NCBI GenBank assembly: GCA_033722375.1
Contig: JAWVZB010000001.1
Span: 5,285-69,284 of the forward strand
Direction of reading: 5' to 3'
Origin: JAWVZB01 sp033722375
Lineage (GTDB): Bacteria; Actinomycetota; Nitriliruptoria; Nitriliruptorales; Nitriliruptoraceae
DNA: 64,000 nt
Notes under the pieces: model-generated
What the model was told of the DNA's origin: nothing
Databases searched by the model: none
The model's input: only the letters and a program-made list of their open reading frames with translations
In this document: positions 15,915 through 24,377 of the stretch, piece after piece
How positions within the stretch are numbered: position 1 is the first letter of the stretch
Layout: every line of letters begins with the position of its first letter
Made by a program: the position numbers and the translations under genes

Positions 15915-17687
15915 CTAGACCAGGTCGGTGGGGAGCTCCACGATCCGTGAGCGGAGGTACTCGCCGAGCCCTTTCGCTTGCGGGTCGATCCGCGTCGAGG
16001 CCGACACGCCCATGCCCAGGAGCCCCACCACGACGAAGTTGAGTGCGTTCAGGTTCGGCAGCTCGTAGCGCTGGACGTCGAGCTCCGCGGCGTCGGGCAC
16101 GAGCTCCCGGAACCGGTCGACCGTGAGGAAGTCGCGGAGCCATGGGTACGCGTCGGCGCTGCGGACCCACACCCCGACGTTGGCGTTGCCGCCCTTGTCG
16201 CCCGACCGCGCCCCGACCACGCGCCCCAGCGGGACGGAGCTGGTGCCACCGGAGTCCTCCGACGTCGTCTCGGGTTGGTGCGGGGCGCCCGGGGGTTCGG
16301 TCCGCGCGGGGTTGCCGCCCGGGGTCTGGGCGATCTGGGTCTCGTTGCCGTCCGGTCCCACGACGACCTCGGTCACCTCGTCCTTGGGGATCAGGGCCGG
16401 CCAGTAGACACCGAACGGGTCGGCGTCGTCGGGCGGGGCGGTCATGGTGAACCCGGGGTAGCTCGCCAGCGCGATCTCCACGACCGGGCCGGAGAAGCCC
16501 CGGCGGCCGATCCGGTTGGGGTCGCTGTGCTTGACCACCAGGCGGAGCTGGGCGATCGCCTCGGCGTTGCGGTCCGCGTCGTCATGGTCGGAGCGGACGA
16601 GCTGCCACTCGGCGTGGTCCAGCTCGTCGAGTGGGAGCTGGTCTTCCAGTGTGCGCTGGACCAGATCTGCCTTCGCGTCGACGTCGAGGCCGGTGAGCAG
16701 GAAGGTCATCTCGTTGCGGAACCCGCCGAGCGTGTTGATGCAGACCTTGAGCTGGTCGGTCGGTGGCGTCCCGCGAACTCCCGTGATCGCCACCTGGTCG
16801 TCGCCGACCTGCTCGAGCCGGATCGTGCCGAAGTCGGTGGTCACGTCGGGGTTGAGGTACTCCGGCGCCCCGATCTCGTAGAGGAGCTGGGCGGTGACGG
16901 TCCCGACGGACACCTCCCCGCCGGTGCCGGGGTGCTTGGTGATCACCGACGAGCCGTCGGGATGCACTTCCGCGATCGGGAAGCCGGGGTGCTCGAGGCC
17001 GTCGACCTCCTGGAAGAACGAGTAGTTGCCGCCGGTGGCCTGTGCCCCGCACTCCAGCACGTGGCCGGCGACCACCGCTCCGGCCAGGGCATCCCAGTCG
17101 TCTCGCTCCCATCCGAACCGCCAGGCGGCCGGCCCGACGACGAGCGACGCGTCCGTGACGCGGGGCGCGATGACGACGTCGGCGCCCTGCTCGAGCGCCG
17201 CGGCGATGCCCCACCCGCCCAGGTAGGCGTTGGCGGTCAGTGGCGGCATGTCGTTCGAGGAGAGCGGGGCGCCGGTGTCGAGGTGGGTGAACTCGTGGCC
17301 ATCCTCCTGGAGCTGTTCCAGGCGGTGGAGGAGGTCGTCGCCCTCGATGTGGGCCACGCGCAGATCGACGTTGCTGTTCGCAACGAGCTCGCGGGTCGCA
17401 TCCGCGAGCCCCGAGGGGTTCAACCCGCCCGCGTTGACGACCACCTTCACCCCCCGCTCCGCCACGAGCTCGATCGCGTCCTCGAACTGGCGGCGGAAGG
17501 TCTTCGCGTACCCGGTCGAGGGGTCCTTCTGCTGTCCGCGCCAGAGGATCAGCATGGTCAGCTCGGCGAGGTAGTCGCCGGTGACGACGTCGACGGGGTG
17601 CTCGCCCTCGAGCTGCTCGCGGAAGGCGTCGAAGCGGTCGCCGTAGAAGCCAGAGCAGTTGGCGATGTGCAACACGTCGTCGGCCAC
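15915..17687 (-). CDS. AtuA-like protein (DUF1446)
   Basis: This is a 590-residue protein of the acyclic-terpene-utilisation AtuA family. Recognisable parts are LHIANCSGFYGDRFDAF at the start, VNAGGLNPSGLADA, TDASLVVGPAAW, ATGGNYSFF and the small C-terminal domain VVGARSGDKGGNANVGVW. Members often accompany acyl-CoA carboxylases in terpenoid or branched-chain catabolism, though the exact reaction is uncertain. I choose the GTG at 17687, preceded by GGAGG, over an upstream ATG that adds 26 residues. The gene is divergent from the alpha/beta hydrolase and SDR pair with a 95-bp gap, which may hold shared promoters. Confidence 0.85.
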   Translation of the reverse strand: MADDVLHIANCSGFYGDRFDAFREQLEGEHPVDVVTGDYLAELTMLILWRGQQKDPSTGYAKTFRRQFEDAIELVAERGVKVVVNAGGLNPSGLADATRELVANSNVDLRVAHIEGDDLLHRLEQLQEDGHEFTHLDTGAPLSSNDMPPLTANAYLGGWGIAAALEQGADVVIAPRVTDASLVVGPAAWRFGWERDDWDALAGAVVAGHVLECGAQATGGNYSFFQEVDGLEHPGFPIAEVHPDGSSVITKHPGTGGEVSVGTVTAQLLYEIGAPEYLNPDVTTDFGTIRLEQVGDDQVAITGVRGTPPTDQLKVCINTLGGFRNEMTFLLTGLDVDAKADLVQRTLEDQLPLDELDHAEWQLVRSDHDDADRNAEAIAQLRLVVKHSDPNRIGRRGFSGPVVEIALASYPGFTMTAPPDDADPFGVYWPALIPKDEVTEVVVGPDGNETQIAQTPGGNPARTEPPGAPHQPETTSEDSGGTSSVPLGRVVGARSGDKGGNANVGVWVRSADAYPWLRDFLTVDRFRELVPDAAELDVQRYELPNLNALNFVVVGLLGMGVSASTRIDPQAKGLGEYLRSRIVELPTDLV

Positions 17688-17782
17688 GGTCCCTCCGGCG
17701 TCCGGCTGGTCGGTGTGACGGCTTTCAACGGACGGGCTGGCGAATCTAGTGTGGATGTACCTCACCCGATCCCGGAGTTCCC

Positions 17783-18592
17783 ATGCCGCGCATCGAGATC
17801 AACGGCACCAGGCTCTACTACGAGGACACCGGCAGCGGTGACGAGACCGTGTTCTTCTCCCATGGCTTGCTGTGGGACGGCCGCATGTTCGGGCCGCAGG
17901 TCGAGGCGCTGTCGGACCGCTACCGCTGCATCACCTACGACCACCGCGGCCAGGGCCGCAGCGAGGTGCCGACGGAGTCGTCGATCCCGATGGACCTCCT
18001 GGCCGCCGACGCGGCCGCCCTGATCGAGGCGCTCGACGCCGCGCCCTGCCACTTCGTCGGCTTGTCCATGGGGGGGTTCACCGGCATGCGGGTCGCGGCG
18101 CGACGGCCCGACCTGGTGCGCTCGCTCGTGCTCATGGAGACCTCTGCCCGGCCGGAGGAGCCGCAGAACCGGGTCAAGTACCGGCTGCTGGCGCAAGCTG
18201 CGCGACTCGCCGGGACCGGCCCACTCACGGGTCAGGTCATGCCGATCATGTTCGGGCAGACGTTCCTGGACGACCCCAGCCGGGCACCGGAACGCGAGCA
18301 GTGGAAGACGATCCTCGCGGGGAACCGCAAGGACATCTACAAGGCGGTCAACGGCGTCATCGAACGCGGCAACGTCGAGGTCGAGGTTGCGCGTATCGAG
18401 GTTCCGACGCTCGTGATGGTCGGCGAGGAGGATGTCGCACAGCCGCCGGAGGAATCGGAGCTCCTCGCGTCCGCCATCCCGGACGCCAAGCTGGTCCGCA
18501 TCCCGAGGGCGGGACACACCAGCACGATCGAGGAGCCGGCGTTCGTCAACCAGGAACTGCAACAGTGGCTCGAGACCCACAGGGAGGCCTGA
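17783..18592 (+). CDS. Alpha/beta hydrolase
   Basis: The 269-residue alpha/beta-hydrolase-fold enzyme has a nucleophile elbow GLSMGG, an oxyanion-side HG motif (FFSHGLLWDG) and DHRGQGRSE. The acid is probably in VMVGEEDVAQPP, and the catalytic His is in PRAGHTSTIEEP. It is closest in style to 3-oxoadipate enol-lactonase or haloperoxidase-like esterases, but the substrate is not determinable. It lies one base before an SDR gene, forming an operon. Confidence 0.88.
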   Translation: MPRIEINGTRLYYEDTGSGDETVFFSHGLLWDGRMFGPQVEALSDRYRCITYDHRGQGRSEVPTESSIPMDLLAADAAALIEALDAAPCHFVGLSMGGFTGMRVAARRPDLVRSLVLMETSARPEEPQNRVKYRLLAQAARLAGTGPLTGQVMPIMFGQTFLDDPSRAPEREQWKTILAGNRKDIYKAVNGVIERGNVEVEVARIEVPTLVMVGEEDVAQPPEESELLASAIPDAKLVRIPRAGHTSTIEEPAFVNQELQQWLETHREA

Positions 18593-18593
18593 C

Positions 18594-19394
18594 ATGACAC
18601 ACCACGAGGACGGACACGTCGACATCGACGCGCTCTTCGACGTCAGCGGCAAGGTCGCCGTCGTCACCGGCGGCTACCGGGGCATCGGCCGCATGATCAC
18701 CGAGGGGCTGTTGAAGGCAGGGGTCCGGTGCTACATCACCGGCCGCAAGGCCGACCAGCTCGAGGAGGCCGCCGAGGAGCTGTCCGAGTTCGGTGAGGTC
18801 GTGGCGATCCCGGGTGACCTCTCGGACGAGGCCGGCTGCAAGGAGTTCGCCGCCGCCGTCGCGGAGCAGGAAGACGAGGTCCACATCCTCGTCAACAACG
18901 CGGGTGCGGCCTGGGGGGAGTCGATCGACGAGTACTCGGAGTCGGGCTTCGACAAGGTGCTGGCGGTCAACGTCAAGGGCGTCTTCATGATGACCAAGTC
19001 GTTGCTTCCGCAGCTCCGTGCGGCCGGTACCCACGACGACCCTGCACGGGTCATCAACATCGGATCGATCGACGGCCTGAGCGTGCCGGCGCTCGAGTCG
19101 TACGCCTACTCCGCGTCGAAGGCGGGGGTCCACCACATGGGCCGTCACATCGCGAGCCGCCTGGCCGAGGATCACATCACGGTGAACGCGATCGCTCCAG
19201 GGCTCTTCGAGTCGAACATGACTGCGTTCATGTTCGACGACCTGTCCGAGAACGCCGAGGAGATCTTCCCCCTCCAGCGCACCGGCCGCCCCGACGACAT
19301 GGCCGGTGCGGTGCTGTTCCTCGCTTCCCGGGCCGGGTCCTACGTCACCGGGGCGGTGATCCCCGTCGACGGCGGCTCGGCGACGCTCCGCTGA
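18594..19394 (+). CDS. Short-chain dehydrogenase/reductase
   Basis: The 266-residue SDR has the NAD(P) motif TGGYRGIGR, NNAG (LVNNAGAAWG), catalytic Ser in INIGSIDG and Tyr/Lys in YAYSASKAGV. The C-terminal PVDGGSATLR is typical. The Arg in TGRKADQ after strand 2 suggests NADP preference. It belongs to the FabG-like classical group and acts on carbonyl/alcohol substrates. It is co-transcribed with the preceding hydrolase, and the start at 18594 follows AGGGAGG. Confidence 0.92.
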   Translation: MTHHEDGHVDIDALFDVSGKVAVVTGGYRGIGRMITEGLLKAGVRCYITGRKADQLEEAAEELSEFGEVVAIPGDLSDEAGCKEFAAAVAEQEDEVHILVNNAGAAWGESIDEYSESGFDKVLAVNVKGVFMMTKSLLPQLRAAGTHDDPARVINIGSIDGLSVPALESYAYSASKAGVHHMGRHIASRLAEDHITVNAIAPGLFESNMTAFMFDDLSENAEEIFPLQRTGRPDDMAGAVLFLASRAGSYVTGAVIPVDGGSATLR

Positions 19395-19543
19395 GCTCAC
19401 GTGGTGCCAGTTCCCCTGACGCTGCGTGGCGTGCGACCGGTGTCCGTCGGGTGGGCCTCCCACCGCCGGCCGAATAACCACCACGGGGTACCGTTCGGGT
19501 GAGCCAGACCCTGACCTGATCCTCGCACGGAACGGAGTCCCCG

Positions 19544-19804
19544 ATGTCCGCGCCCACCCGCATCCGATGGGTGCTCGCACTCACGGCGACGATGCTGGTC
19601 GCCGTGACCCCGGTCGCCCACGCCTACGTCGACCCCGGCTCCACGAGCCTCATCTTCTCCTGGATCGTCGCCGGACTGGCCGCAGCGGGGATGACCCTCC
19701 GGATCTTCTGGAGCCGCGTTCGGAGCTTCTTCAAGCGGAGCGACGACAGCGGAAGCGCCGACGAGGAGCGCCAGCCGACGAAGGTGGCCACCGACACTGA
19801 CTGA
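19544..19804 (+). CDS. Small membrane protein with YVDPGS motif
   Basis: This 86-residue protein has a signal peptide ending near VAHA, then YVDPGSTSLIFSW, a membrane helix and a basic/acidic tail. Small proteins with the Y-x-DPG-x-x-S motif often occur beside exopolysaccharide or lipid-linked phosphotransferase genes. It is the first gene of a tight three-gene cluster, with the next start 9 bp after its stop. The exact function is unknown. Confidence 0.75.
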   Translation: MSAPTRIRWVLALTATMLVAVTPVAHAYVDPGSTSLIFSWIVAGLAAAGMTLRIFWSRVRSFFKRSDDSGSADEERQPTKVATDTD

Positions 19805-19813
19805 CGGCGCACC

Positions 19814-21211
19814 GTGACCAGCGACACCAGCCCCCCCACCCTCCACCCTGCATCGTTCCGCGATCCGGCCGGGTTCCTCTACGAGCGTGACGGGGTGCTC
19901 CTGCGCCAGGTCGATGGCTCCTACGCCGACGAGTACGACCGGCTCCTCGACTCCGGGCTCTACGACGACCTGACCCGCGACGGTCTGCTCGTCCCACACG
20001 AGGAGGTCGACGAGGAGCTCGCCGCTGCTCCGGGCGCCCACCGGGTGCTCCGACCGCAACGGCTGCCGTTCATCTCCTATCCCTACGAGTGGTGCCCGGC
20101 CCAACGGCGGGATGCAGCGCTGCTGACGCTCGAGATCCAACGGCGGGCGCTCGACCACGGCATGACGCTCCGGGACGCCTCCGCCTACAACGTGCAGTTC
20201 CGGCACGGGGAGGCGACCCTCATCGACACGCTCTCCTTCGGGCGCTACCGAGAGGGCGAGCCGTGGGTCGCCTATCGGCAGTTCTGCCAGCACTTCCTCG
20301 CCCCGCTCGCCCTCGAATGCCACGCGGACGTCCGACTCGGCAAGCTCCTGGCGACCCACATCGACGGTGTGCCGCTGGACCTCGCCTCCGAGTTGTTGCC
20401 CTGGACGACCAAGCTCCGGCCGGCGCTCTTGACCCACATCCACGGGCAGGCGCGTGCTTCGCGCACGCGCGCGGCCGACGTCGACGAGGGCGGCAGGACG
20501 GCCCGCTTCTCGGAACGAGCGACCCGCGGGCTCGTCGAAGGGCTGGCCAGCGCGGTTCGGAAGCTGCGGTGGGATCCCGACGACACCGTCTGGGCCGGCT
20601 ACTACGAGGAGGCCTCCCACTACTCCGAGGAGGCCATGGGCGCCAAGGCCGCCACCGTCGCCGACTGGCTGGACGAGCTCGCGCCCGGCACGGTCTGGGA
20701 CCTCGGCGCCAACACCGGCCGGTTCAGCCGGCTCGCGGCCGAGCGGGGCGCACACACCGTCGCCTGGGACATCGACCACGGCGCGGTCGAGCGCGCGTGG
20801 CGGGAACGCGAGGCGGTCGAGGGGAGTGGAGACCTCCTGCCCCTGGTTCTCGACCTGTCGGCACCCTCGCCCGCGATCGGATGGGCGAACGCCGAACGGG
20901 CGTCGCTCGTGGATCGGGGCGCCGTCGACGTCGTGATGGCGTTGGCGCTCGTCCACCACCTGGCGATCGGCAACAACGTTCCGCTCGACCGGGCGGCGGC
21001 GCTGTTCGCCGACCTCGGCCGTCACGCCATCGTCGAGTGGGTCCCGAAGACCGACGAGAAGGTCCAGGTCCTGCTCGCCACCCGCGAGGACGTCTTCGAG
21101 CACTACACGCTGGCCGACTTCGAAGCGGCCGTGGCCTCGTTCTTCGACATCCGCGATCGACTCGAGCTGCCTGGGGGCCGCGAGCTCTTCCTCCTGGCGC
21201 GCACTACGTGA
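19814..21211 (+). CDS. Methyltransferase with kinase-like N-terminal region (NoeA-like)
   Basis: This is a 465-residue two-part protein. The C-terminal half is a class I SAM-dependent methyltransferase (VWDLGANTGRFS, about residues 294-305, and VMALALVHHLA). The N-terminal half contains RDASAYNVQF and, nine residues on, LIDTLSF. Asp121, Asn126 and Asp138 are spaced like the catalytic loop and metal-binding Asp of aminoglycoside-phosphotransferase-type kinases. The C-terminal part resembles rhizobial NoeA-like proteins. The substrate is probably a cell-surface glycan or lipid, inferred from its neighbours. A GTG start is used. Its stop overlaps the next gene's GTG. Confidence 0.75.
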   Translation: MTSDTSPPTLHPASFRDPAGFLYERDGVLLRQVDGSYADEYDRLLDSGLYDDLTRDGLLVPHEEVDEELAAAPGAHRVLRPQRLPFISYPYEWCPAQRRDAALLTLEIQRRALDHGMTLRDASAYNVQFRHGEATLIDTLSFGRYREGEPWVAYRQFCQHFLAPLALECHADVRLGKLLATHIDGVPLDLASELLPWTTKLRPALLTHIHGQARASRTRAADVDEGGRTARFSERATRGLVEGLASAVRKLRWDPDDTVWAGYYEEASHYSEEAMGAKAATVADWLDELAPGTVWDLGANTGRFSRLAAERGAHTVAWDIDHGAVERAWREREAVEGSGDLLPLVLDLSAPSPAIGWANAERASLVDRGAVDVVMALALVHHLAIGNNVPLDRAAALFADLGRHAIVEWVPKTDEKVQVLLATREDVFEHYTLADFEAAVASFFDIRDRLELPGGRELFLLARTT

Positions 21212-22761
21212 CCGACACCCACGGAACGAGCCTGCTGGAGCGCCTGCCGGTCCACCCGCTGATCCTCGCCGCCTACCCGGTGCTCTTCCTGTGGGCCCAC
21301 AACGTCGACGAGGTCTTCTCCGAGGACGTGTGGCCGATCCTCGCCTGGGTGCTCGCCGGGGCAGTCGGCATGTGGATCGCCGCGTCGTTCGTCTACCGCG
21401 GTGTTCGTCGGGGAGCGCTCCTGACCTCGTTCGTGGCGACGCTCCTGCTGTCCTACGGCCACGTCGCCGGCGAGTGGGTGGCCGGGGTCGGGATCGGTGT
21501 GGTCGTGCTGCTCGTGCTGGTGGCAGCAGCCGCACTGTGGGTGATCGGGGACGGGGCGGTGCACGTGGTGACGGGCATCGCCAACGTGGTCGCCCTGGTG
21601 CTGCTCGTGGTGGGGGCATGGCCGCTGGCGGGTGAGGCGGTCGAGGCGGTCGGGCGGGGCGATGCCGCCCGCGCCGAGCTCGCAGCCGTCTTCGACGGGG
21701 CGCCCGATGGTCCGGTTCGCGACATCTACTACGTGGTCCTCGACCGCTACCCGCGTGCCGACACCCTGGAGGAGCTCTACGGCTACGACAACAGCCAGTT
21801 CCTCGGGTTCCTCGAGGCGTCGGGCTTCCACGTCGCCGACGACAGCCTGGCGAACTACCCCAAGACCGCCCACTCCCTGGCGGCGTCCCTGAACATGACC
21901 TACCTCGACGAGCTCGAGGAGACCGTCGCGACCAAGGATCTCGACGACTGGGGGCCCGTCTACCGGATGCTCGACGACCACCGCGTAGGACAGCTCCTCA
22001 CCGACGCCGGTTACGAGTACCTCCACCTCGGCACGTGGTGGCAGCCGACGGCGGAGAGCGTCCTGGCCGACCGGATCCTGACGCGCAACGCCGGCTCGGA
22101 GTTCGGTCGCCTGTTCGCGGAGACCACGATCTGGCCTGCGGTACAGGAGGTCCTCGGCAGCGACGAGCCACTCAGCAACCGCGAGCAGCTCTTCGCGTTC
22201 ACCGAGCACCAGTTCGACGTGCTCGACCGACTGGCCGACGACCGTGGCAACCCGGCGCGCTTCGTCTTCGCCCACCTGACGGTGCCGCACGAGCCTTACG
22301 TGTTCGAGGCGGACGGGACCTACGTGCCGGCCGAGGTGGAGGCCGCACGCAGCCGCACGGAGCGGTTCGTCCCGCACCTCGAGTACGCCAACCGACGCAT
22401 CCGCGGCTTCGTCGAGGAGCTCTCCAAGGGGCGGGCGGACGACGAGCAGCCGATCGTGGTGGTCCAGGCCGACGAGGGGCCGCATCCCCGGAGCCGTGTG
22501 GCGGCGGGTCCCGACTACGACTGGCTCGGCGCCCCGCTGTCCGACCTCCGCGAGAAGCTGCGCATCCTCAACGCCTACCACCTTCCCGGCGTCACGGACG
22601 ACGAGATCCCCGAAGGGATCACGCCCGTCAACACGTTCCGGCTGATCTTCAGCCACTACTTCGGCGCGGACCTGCCCCTGCTCGAGGATCACGTGTACGT
22701 CTTCCCCGACGAGTCCCACCTCTACCGCTTCACCGAGGTCACGGACCGCGTTCGCGAGTAG
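21208..22761 (+). CDS. Membrane-anchored sulfatase-fold protein (LTA-synthase-like)
   Basis: This 517-residue protein has about five N-terminal membrane helices (residues about 10-150), followed by an extracytoplasmic domain of the alkaline-phosphatase/sulfatase superfamily. Landmarks are IYYVVLDRYPRADTLEELYG, NYPKTAHSLAASLNMTYL (candidate metal-site Thr/Ser), FVFAHLTVPHEPYVF and VVVQADEGPHPRS. Related enzymes transfer or hydrolyse phosphoglycerol or phosphoethanolamine on envelope polymers. It is translationally coupled to the methyltransferase (GTGA overlap). Action on a surface polysaccharide or teichoic-acid-like polymer is inferred. Confidence 0.8.
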   Translation: MTDTHGTSLLERLPVHPLILAAYPVLFLWAHNVDEVFSEDVWPILAWVLAGAVGMWIAASFVYRGVRRGALLTSFVATLLLSYGHVAGEWVAGVGIGVVVLLVLVAAAALWVIGDGAVHVVTGIANVVALVLLVVGAWPLAGEAVEAVGRGDAARAELAAVFDGAPDGPVRDIYYVVLDRYPRADTLEELYGYDNSQFLGFLEASGFHVADDSLANYPKTAHSLAASLNMTYLDELEETVATKDLDDWGPVYRMLDDHRVGQLLTDAGYEYLHLGTWWQPTAESVLADRILTRNAGSEFGRLFAETTIWPAVQEVLGSDEPLSNREQLFAFTEHQFDVLDRLADDRGNPARFVFAHLTVPHEPYVFEADGTYVPAEVEAARSRTERFVPHLEYANRRIRGFVEELSKGRADDEQPIVVVQADEGPHPRSRVAAGPDYDWLGAPLSDLREKLRILNAYHLPGVTDDEIPEGITPVNTFRLIFSHYFGADLPLLEDHVYVFPDESHLYRFTEVTDRVRE

Positions 22762-22775
22762 CCGCCCCAGCGGGT

Positions 22776-22940
22776 CCCCCCGTGCAGGGGGGAGCGAGTC
22801 GGCATAGCCGACTCTGGGGGGGGTTGTGATCGAGATGGGGGGTTGTCGTCGCGGGGGTGGTGGCTGGGTTGTGTGGGGGGCTCCCCCCTAGCCGAGGGGG
22901 GAGCGAGTCGGCGGAGCCGACGATGGGGGGTTGTCATCGA
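22776..22940. repeat. Two tandem GC-rich double-hairpin units in a convergent intergenic region
   Basis: Each unit starts with a C6/G6 hairpin (22776-22792, and 22881-22903 with 8-base arms). It then has AGCGAGTCGGC, three bases and GCCGAC, forming a second hairpin (22796-22814 and 22907-22921), then TGGGGGGTTGT followed by a TCG-containing stretch. An extra copy of the last part lies at 22836-22850. Units are about 107 bp apart. The element sits between the convergent sulfatase-like and HtrA genes, so it may terminate both. It may also be a dispersed intergenic repeat. Confidence 0.7.
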
Positions 22941-23035
22941 AAAGGGGTGCCCCGGCCGCAGCGGAGGGGGTTGCTACGACCGGGGCGTGCGCCAGGCCGG
23001 GGGGCGACCGGTCCCGACGCAGGTGTGGTTCGTGG

Positions 23036-24211
23036 TCAGCCGGTCCCAGGACGGGTGTCGAGCGTCACCCGTAGTTCGAGCTCGTCGCCGTCGCGGATGA
23101 CCGTGAGTTCGACGGTGTCGCCCGGTCGGTGTGTCCGGATGACACCGGCGAGCTGCTCCATCGACTCGATCTCCTCTCCATCCACTGCAACAACGATGTC
23201 CCCCCGGTTTAGTCCCGCGTCGTGGGCAGGGGTGCCCTCGACGACCTCGGCGATCACCGCGCCCTCGGACACGGGGAGGCCGTACAGCTCGGCAACCTCT
23301 GGTTCGACCGTCTGGCCCTGGACGCCGAGGAAGGCGTGCTGGACCTCGCCGGTCTCGATGAGCTGGTCGGCGATGGAGCGAGCCGTGTCGATCGGGATGG
23401 CGAAGCCGATGCCGTCGTTGCCGCCGCCGGCGGACACGATGGCGGTGTTGATCCCCATGACGGCGCCGTCACCGTTGACGAGCGCCCCGCCCGAGTTCCC
23501 GGGGTTGATGGCCGCGTCGGTCTGGATCATGTCGACGAGCGGCGACCCCGGCGACGCCACCGTGCGGTTGAGCGCGCTGACGACACCGGCCGTCACCGAG
23601 CCGTCCAGGCCGAACGGCGAGCCGATGGCGACGGCGGTGTCACCGACGGCGGGCTCTCCGGTGGCGAACGCCGGTACGGGGAGGTCGGCCGCATCGACCT
23701 TCACGACCGCGATGTCGGAGGTCGGGTCGGTGCCGACGATCTCGGCGTCGAGCCGCTGACCGTCGGGAAGGGTGGCCGCGACGTCTCGGGCGCTCTCGAC
23801 GACGTGGGCGTTGGTGAGGAGGTAGCCGTCGGAGGTGTAGACCACCGCGGAGCCCGAGCCGGTGCCACGGGGACCGCTGACATCGAGGCGGGCGACCGAT
23901 GGCCCGACCTGGGCGGCGATCGCCGCGGTGAGCGACTCGCCCGCGTCGAACGTCACCGAGGCCGGCTGGGTGGCGGCGGGATCGGCGTCAGCGTCGCCGG
24001 CCAGACTGACCGGAACCGCGACGCCAGCCGACGCGAGCCCTGCGACGAGAGCCACTGCGGCGTACTGGCGCCAGCCGAGCCGCGTGGTTACCGCCTCGTC
24101 GGGCGGCGACTGCGGAGTCGGAGGGCGCGGGGCGGTTGCGCCCCGCTCGGCGTCGGCCGTCGGAGCGGAGCCTGCGGCGGGTGCGTGTTCGCGGATGTTG
24201 CCTTCGCGCAT
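23036..24211 (-). CDS. HtrA/DegP-type serine protease with PDZ domain
   Basis: This 391-residue membrane-anchored protease has a cytoplasmic Pro/Ala-rich N-terminus (about 1-45), one membrane helix (about 48-70), a trypsin-like domain and a C-terminal PDZ domain (about 295-385). The catalytic triad is His in LLTNAHVV, Asp in SDIAVVKV and Ser in GNSGGALV. It degrades or chaperones misfolded envelope proteins. It is divergent from an OmpR-family regulator/kinase pair, as in mycobacterial mprAB-pepD. Three direct repeats in the 166-bp intergenic region are a likely control site. Confidence 0.93.
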   Translation of the reverse strand: MREGNIREHAPAAGSAPTADAERGATAPRPPTPQSPPDEAVTTRLGWRQYAAVALVAGLASAGVAVPVSLAGDADADPAATQPASVTFDAGESLTAAIAAQVGPSVARLDVSGPRGTGSGSAVVYTSDGYLLTNAHVVESARDVAATLPDGQRLDAEIVGTDPTSDIAVVKVDAADLPVPAFATGEPAVGDTAVAIGSPFGLDGSVTAGVVSALNRTVASPGSPLVDMIQTDAAINPGNSGGALVNGDGAVMGINTAIVSAGGGNDGIGFAIPIDTARSIADQLIETGEVQHAFLGVQGQTVEPEVAELYGLPVSEGAVIAEVVEGTPAHDAGLNRGDIVVAVDGEEIESMEQLAGVIRTHRPGDTVELTVIRDGDELELRVTLDTRPGTG

Positions 24212-24298
24212 GGAAGCCTCCTCGGGAGGGGTTCGGTGCCTGTCTGCGACGTCGCTGGCGACGGTACGAACGGCTCGTTCAGCACTCGACGGACAGCG

Positions 24299-24329
24299 GG
24301 TAAGGATTCGGTAAGGATCGGGTCAGGAC
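24299..24329. promoter_or_regulatory. Three 11-bp-period direct repeats, probable OmpR-family binding site
   Basis: The nonamer GGTAAGGAT occurs at 24299-24307 and 24310-24318, followed by the variant GGTCAGGAC at 24321-24329. Spacing is exactly 11 bp start to start. Direct repeats one helical turn apart are the classic arrangement for OmpR/PhoB-family dimers. The site lies 49 bp before the regulator start and 88 bp before the htrA start, so it could control both. Confidence 0.6.
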
Positions 24330-24377
24330 CCGCCGGGAGGCGGGCTCGCACGAGGACCTCGGGATTACGCTCGCGAG

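Noticed and set aside
19397..21619. 740-codon minus-strand frame
   Set aside because: It is antisense to the small membrane protein and methyltransferase, and its composition (Arg, Gly, Pro, Glu runs) is that of a GC-rich shadow.
22776..22940. CRISPR array
   Set aside because: There are only two units, they are self-complementary throughout with similar rather than unique spacers, and no cas genes are present.
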